A stretch of DNA of 64,000 nucleotides, from positions 186,001 to 250,000 of the forward strand of contig CAVURC010000015.1 in the NCBI GenBank assembly GCA_963743825.1, given 5' to 3'. The position numbers and the translations under genes are program-made. Every line of letters starts with the position of its first letter. Within the stretch, counting starts at the first letter, position 1. Below are positions 61,203 through 64,000 of the stretch, one piece after another. The notes beneath the pieces are model-generated. The model searched no databases. It saw only the letters and a list, made by a program, of their open reading frames with translations, and was not told the origin of the DNA. Source of the DNA: Sva-07 sp963743825. Its GTDB lineage: Bacteria; Actinomycetota; Acidimicrobiia; Acidimicrobiales; Ilumatobacteraceae.

Positions 61203-61229
61203 TCACAGTGATTATGCAGGGCCCGTCGG

Positions 61230-61550
61230 ACCGCAAAGGCGACTGACTTCGCCGGAAGCGCGCTCTTCGCGAGCTGTTCCGGCCGGTGATTACCGAGCTG
61301 TGAGTCTGGGCTGGCCGGTTGAAGGTGGCCGGACCAGGATTGGTGTCGGTGATCTGGCGTGACCCAATTATCGAGTTGCCCATCGTGAGATGGTGCGCTT
61401 CGCCCGACATGTCCGTCGGATCGCCGATGCCGGTCTGGCCTGCTGTGCTGACCTGATTAGAAGCCTGCCCACCCGTAGCGGGTGTGGCCCATCACAGTTC
61501 TGTCGTCGCAGTTCCTTCCCAGACCGGCACCGACCATCACATCAGCGCCA
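61230..61550 (+). ncRNA. Probable bridge-RNA region of the IS110 element
   Basis: IS110-group elements encode a structured bridge RNA in the noncoding left end that pairs with donor and target DNA. This 320-nt region has no gene, lies directly upstream of the transposase and contains stems such as CACCCG-TAG-CGGGTG near 61470-61484 and repeated GGCCGG blocks around 61312-61335 that can pair internally. The exact RNA and its guide loops cannot be fixed by eye. Confidence 0.4.
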
Positions 61551-61568
61551 TAGGGAGGCACCGACATC

Positions 61569-62633
61569 ATGCTTGCAGAACTTGTCGATCACGTCATCGG
61601 CATCGACCCCGACAAAGACTGGATCACCGCCGCGATCATCGAGGCAGAAACGACCCGGTTCATTGAGTCCGCTCGGTTCAGCGCCGACAGCGACGGCTAC
61701 GCCCGTGCGGTCGCGTGGGCCGACGAACACACCACGCCCGGTGAAAGAGTCTGGGCGATCGAAGGATCAGCCAGCTTCGGTCGCGGCCTCACCGCAGCGC
61801 TCTCGAGAGCCGATGAATGGGTGATCGAGTTCGACTGGGCCCGCCACAAGGCAACCAAGGACGCAGCGAAGTCCGATGAGCTCGACGCAATCCAGGCAGC
61901 CCGAGAGGTCCTGGGACGAGAACGGCTGAACACACCACGCGCCCACGACGGTCAGCGCGAAGCACTGCGTGTGCACACGCTTGCTCGAGCTGGAGCGGTG
62001 CGGGCTCGGACCGCTGCGATCAACGAACTCAAAGCGCTCGTGGTCACCGCTGACGACGACCTTCGAGCCGAGCTGCGCAACCTGTCCACACGCGCCCTGG
62101 TGGCGACTTGTGGCGGGTTCCGCAGCTCACGAACGCGCTCGGTCACCCAGCAGTGCACGCGGCTGACGATGCGTTCTCTCGCGCATCGCGTCACACATCT
62201 GAACCACGAGATCGCCGAGCATGACCGGGCGATGACGACATTGCTGCGACAGGTCGCGCCCCAGCTACTCGACGAAGCCGGCATCGGCCACGTCACCGCC
62301 GCGACATTCGTGTTGGCGTGGTCTCATCACGGTCGCTGCCGCTCCGAAGCTGCGTTCGCTCGACTCGCCGGCGCCGCTCCAATCCCGGCGACATCGGGTC
62401 AAACCCAGAACCGTCACCGCCTCAACCGTCGAGGTGACCGGCGAGTGAACCACGCGCTCTACATCGTCGCTGTCACCCGGCTCCAACGCGACCCAGCTAC
62501 CCGCGCATACATGTCCCGTCGGCTCGCAGACGGCAAGACCAAACGAGAGGTCGTCCGCTGCCTCAAGCGCTACATCGCGCGACGCGTCTGGCGACTCCTC
62601 GAACACGCGCCGCCCCGCGAATTGACCTCTTGA
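61569..62633 (+). CDS. IS110-family transposase
   Basis: A 354-residue DEDD recombinase. The N-terminal RuvC-like domain starts 'LVDHVIGIDPDKDWITAAII' (first Asp) with 'VWAIEGSASFGRGLTAALS' (Glu) and 'KSDELDAIQAAREVL' (Asp pair). The C-terminal Transposase_20 domain has 'LLDEAGIGHVTAATFVLAW', 'AFARLAGAAPIPATSGQT' and the serine region 'HRLNRRGDRRVNHALYIVAV'. The length is full and the frame unbroken, so the element may be active. GGGAGG lies upstream of the ATG at 61569. Confidence 0.92.
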   Translation: MLAELVDHVIGIDPDKDWITAAIIEAETTRFIESARFSADSDGYARAVAWADEHTTPGERVWAIEGSASFGRGLTAALSRADEWVIEFDWARHKATKDAAKSDELDAIQAAREVLGRERLNTPRAHDGQREALRVHTLARAGAVRARTAAINELKALVVTADDDLRAELRNLSTRALVATCGGFRSSRTRSVTQQCTRLTMRSLAHRVTHLNHEIAEHDRAMTTLLRQVAPQLLDEAGIGHVTAATFVLAWSHHGRCRSEAAFARLAGAAPIPATSGQTQNRHRLNRRGDRRVNHALYIVAVTRLQRDPATRAYMSRRLADGKTKREVVRCLKRYIARRVWRLLEHAPPRELTS

Positions 62634-62660
62634 CAAACATAGAAGCGTCGGCTTCCTGGT

Positions 62661-63062
62661 TCAAACTTGGAAGGTGACCCGGTCACGAAGCCAGTCTGCG
62701 AGCCAGTTCTCGTCGACCTCCCGGGCTGCCACCGCAAGCATCGCTTCAACGGCGTCATCGACGTCGGGTTGCTCGTCGTTCCATGACCCGTCGTTGAGGT
62801 CGATGAACAGCACGAGACATGCCCACGCTGCGCGCTTGTTGCCATCGGGCAACGGGTGATTCCACGCGATCCGACATGCGAGCACGGAGGCCTTGTCGTA
62901 CACGTCGGGGTAGAAGTCGGTGTCGCCGAAGCCGGCCTGGGGTGCGTGCAGTGCGGAATCGGCGAGCTCGACCCGGCTGGCCTTGATGAGCGTTGCTGGG
63001 TTGATGCCTGTGACGTGCTCGGCGAGGTACCAGAACTCAGCGAGGCTGAGATAGCGGGTCAC
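62661..63062 (-). CDS. doc: Doc/Fic-family toxin
   Basis: A 133-residue Fic-fold toxin of the Doc type. The active-site motif 'HPLPDGNKRAAWACLVLF' matches HxFx(D/N)GNKR, which in Doc phosphorylates EF-Tu. 'LSLAEFWYLAEHVTGINP' at the N-terminus and 'DKASVLACRIAWN' are also usual. The GTG at 63062 overlaps the antitoxin stop (GTGA), so the toxin is translated from the antitoxin message. It lies 28 bp from the IS110 stop. Confidence 0.9.
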   Translation of the reverse strand: MTRYLSLAEFWYLAEHVTGINPATLIKASRVELADSALHAPQAGFGDTDFYPDVYDKASVLACRIAWNHPLPDGNKRAAWACLVLFIDLNDGSWNDEQPDVDDAVEAMLAVAAREVDENWLADWLRDRVTFQV

Positions 63063-63268
63063 TTGGCGAGGCGGTCGAGGATCTCCCGGTCGCGCTCGAG
63101 CAGCTTCTTGGCGCGGGCGGTGAAGTCGTCGTCGGAGCGGACTCGTTCGATCTCGGCGGCGAGTGCGTCGATGATGAGTTGGTTGACGCTGTCACCTCGG
63201 ACTCGAGCAACCGCCTCGGCGTCGTCCGCGAGGTCGTCGGGCAACCGGACGGTGGTCTGCTTTGCCAT
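63059..63268 (-). CDS. Ribbon-helix-helix antitoxin of the Doc toxin
   Basis: A 69-residue DNA-binding antitoxin: 'MAKQTTVRLPDDLADDAEAV' is the RHH beta strand and first helix, 'VNQLIIDALAAEIERV' the second, and the charged tail 'RAKKLLERDREILDRLAK' the likely toxin-binding arm. RHH domains pair with Doc in many actinobacteria in place of Phd. Its ATG at 63268 lies directly beside a 20-bp palindrome (63270-63289), so it probably autoregulates the pair. Confidence 0.88.
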   Translation of the reverse strand: MAKQTTVRLPDDLADDAEAVARVRGDSVNQLIIDALAAEIERVRSDDDFTARAKKLLERDREILDRLAK

Positions 63269-63269
63269 G

Positions 63270-63289
63270 ACATCATGATATCACGATGT
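63270..63289. promoter_or_regulatory. Palindromic operator at the toxin-antitoxin promoter
   Basis: ACATCATGATATCACGATGT reads nearly the same on both strands: one base pair of each half differs. It starts 2 bp upstream of the antitoxin ATG and overlaps the 3' end of the neighbouring lipoprotein gene. Position and symmetry fit binding by the RHH antitoxin dimers. It leaves no room for a Shine-Dalgarno. Confidence 0.6.
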
Positions 63290-63802
63290 ACCGGAGCGCA
63301 CCGTTGCCTGCATCACAGCAACCTCGAAGTACGGCCCTTCGGCACACCGCTTTGCGCGCTCGAGCACGGCAGTGTTGTTGGCGAACAGGTCGATCGTGTT
63401 CGGCTGGACGTAGCCGCCGCCTCCGTACACCTCGCCGCCCACCTCAATGGCAGAGCCATCGGGGAGCACGACCGTAGACGATGTCGCGTCCCACGACGTG
63501 CCGTACGGGAAGAGCACCGGGTACCGGATGCCCTCTGAGGTGGTGTAGAGGCAATCGCCGTCGAGGTCAAGCGTGCCAATGATCAGGGCAGACATTTGGT
63601 CAGCGCCGGCATCTTGACGGGCGCCGTACATCACCGGCCCATCGAGGCCACCCGAATGAGCATCGTCGATCTGCGAGTCAGCATCAATCGCTGTCGTGGC
63701 TGGGTCAGAACGGTCTTGCGTGGTCGAGGCTGGTCGAGCGGATTGCTCGGAACCGCACGCCACCAGCAGTGCACAACCCAGCAGAACTGCCAACCATCTC
63801 AT
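63281..63802 (-). CDS. Secreted lipoprotein
   Basis: A 173-residue lipoprotein: signal peptide 'MRWLAVLLGCALLVACGSE' with lipobox 'LLVAC', a Ser/Thr/Asp-rich linker, then a small beta domain 'ALIIGTLDLDGDCLYTTSEG' and 'TVVLPDGSAIEVGGEVYGGG'. Two cysteines ('GDCLYT', 'KRCAEG') may pair. It resembles uncharacterised actinobacterial lipoproteins with a short barrel, but no function is known. The stop lies inside the toxin-antitoxin operator. Confidence 0.75.
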   Translation of the reverse strand: MRWLAVLLGCALLVACGSEQSARPASTTQDRSDPATTAIDADSQIDDAHSGGLDGPVMYGARQDAGADQMSALIIGTLDLDGDCLYTTSEGIRYPVLFPYGTSWDATSSTVVLPDGSAIEVGGEVYGGGGYVQPNTIDLFANNTAVLERAKRCAEGPYFEVAVMQATVRSGTS

Positions 63803-63808
63803 CGACGT

Positions 63809-63994
63809 TGGACGCTACAGATCCTCGGCAATCAGGATCCTCACGTCCACGTGCACATCGTTCCGCGCTACGACCCGGACCCGGCCCCCTCGATGCCGCT
63901 GCCCGAAGAGGCGTGGTCGGCGTCCAGACGCCTCGGCGAAGTTGACCTCGCAAACCAGATCACGACGCTGCGAGGGGTCCTTGCTGCTTCGTGA
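63809..63994 (+). pseudogene. HIT-family protein, C-terminal fragment
   Basis: About 61 residues: 'LQILGNQDPHVHVHIVPRYD' holds the HxHxH nucleotide-hydrolase motif, then 'PLPEEAWSASRRLGEVDLAN' and a stop at 63994. The N-terminal 60-70 residues of a HIT protein are missing, and the frame has no sensible start. The fragment's beginning coincides with the start of the lipoprotein gene on the other strand, marking a junction. It is probably a relic left by insertion of the accessory segment. Confidence 0.65.
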
Positions 63995-64000
63995 GCAAGA

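Larger units (their letters stand above)
61203..62650 (+). mobile_element. IS110-family insertion sequence (approximate limits)
   Basis: One transposase gene (61569-62633) is preceded by about 350 nt without a gene and followed by a very short right end. IS110 elements have no terminal inverted repeats, so the limits are estimates. The left limit is placed at TCACAGTGATTATGCAGG (61203-61220), because its GATTAT could serve as the -10 of a circle-junction promoter. The right end carries TTGACA (62630-62635), a -35-like box overlapping the transposase stop. Joined through the right flank they would be about 17 bp apart. Confidence 0.6.

Noticed and set aside
60916..61362. A 148-codon plus-strand frame after the integrase fragment
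   Set aside because: No similarity, no start signal, crosses the presumed IS110 left end; kept only as part of a gene-poor stretch.

Overview
The window is GC-rich actinobacterial chromosome. The gene order and families fit a marine or environmental Acidimicrobiia such as an Ilumatobacter relative; this placement is inferred from gene content, not from a marker comparison. Pointers are a compact Tad pilus locus with a DUF4244-type pilin in the order known from mycobacteria, an OB-fold gene beside paired TrkA genes, a CTD-tailed TopA, ClpC, DisA/RadA and an acyl-CoA carboxylase beta subunit followed by an epsilon-like peptide. Most genes are packed with ATGA, GTGA or TGATG overlaps. Many others have no Shine-Dalgarno and instead carry a TANNNT box 6-9 nt before the start codon, which suggests leaderless mRNAs.

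Layout. 1-8.9 kb: end of a monooxygenase-like gene, a sigma factor, an Eis-like acetyltransferase, an acyl-CoA dehydrogenase, a lipoprotein/membrane-protein operon, a CoA-transferase and an LPxTG surface protein. 8.9-14.5 kb: cupin, selenocysteine tRNA (selC), Tad pilus genes, STAS, DUF952 and OB-fold proteins. 14.5-24.5 kb: TrkA pair, APC permease, RsgA, TopA, and a sulfur operon (SQR, DsrC-like, DsrE). 24.7-36.6 kb: tmk, holB, clpC, LppM-like lipoprotein, DsbA-like protein, radA, disA, a membrane-anchored GH18, a HAD phosphatase and crotonyl-CoA carboxylase/reductase. 36.7-49.3 kb: thiolase, a candidate small RNA, recR, dnaX, a CopC/CopD-like protein, an ATP-dependent DNA ligase, acyl-CoA carboxylase, two RDD proteins, a phosphoesterase and BioY. 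49.4-60.6 kb: rmuC, xseA/xseB and a carotenoid cluster (GGPP synthase, CrtI, CrtB, CruF-like, CrtD-like, glycosyltransferase, PlsY-like, CrtA-like). 60.6-64 kb: tRNA-Thr(CGT) and a small accessory region with an integrase scrap, an IS110-type element with a probable bridge-RNA region, a Phd/Doc-type toxin-antitoxin pair, a lipoprotein and a HIT-family fragment.

Two global features stand out. First, near-perfect palindromes centred on GTC-N-GAC sit exactly at gene 3' ends, often supplying the stop codon, and look like a REP-type family that doubles as terminators. Second, about fifteen genes, including essential ones (topA, dnaX, and the repair genes radA and xseA), have one-base frame breaks. 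Because both halves keep full family similarity, I read these as sequence errors rather than pseudogenes and annotate the intact span.

Functionally, the ccr/thiolase pair and the acyl-CoA carboxylase suggest acyl-CoA carboxylation (ethylmalonyl- or propionyl-CoA) metabolism. The SQR operon suggests sulfide handling. The carotenoid cluster has no visible lycopene cyclase and predicts an acyclic, hydroxylated or keto, glycosylated and possibly acylated pigment.
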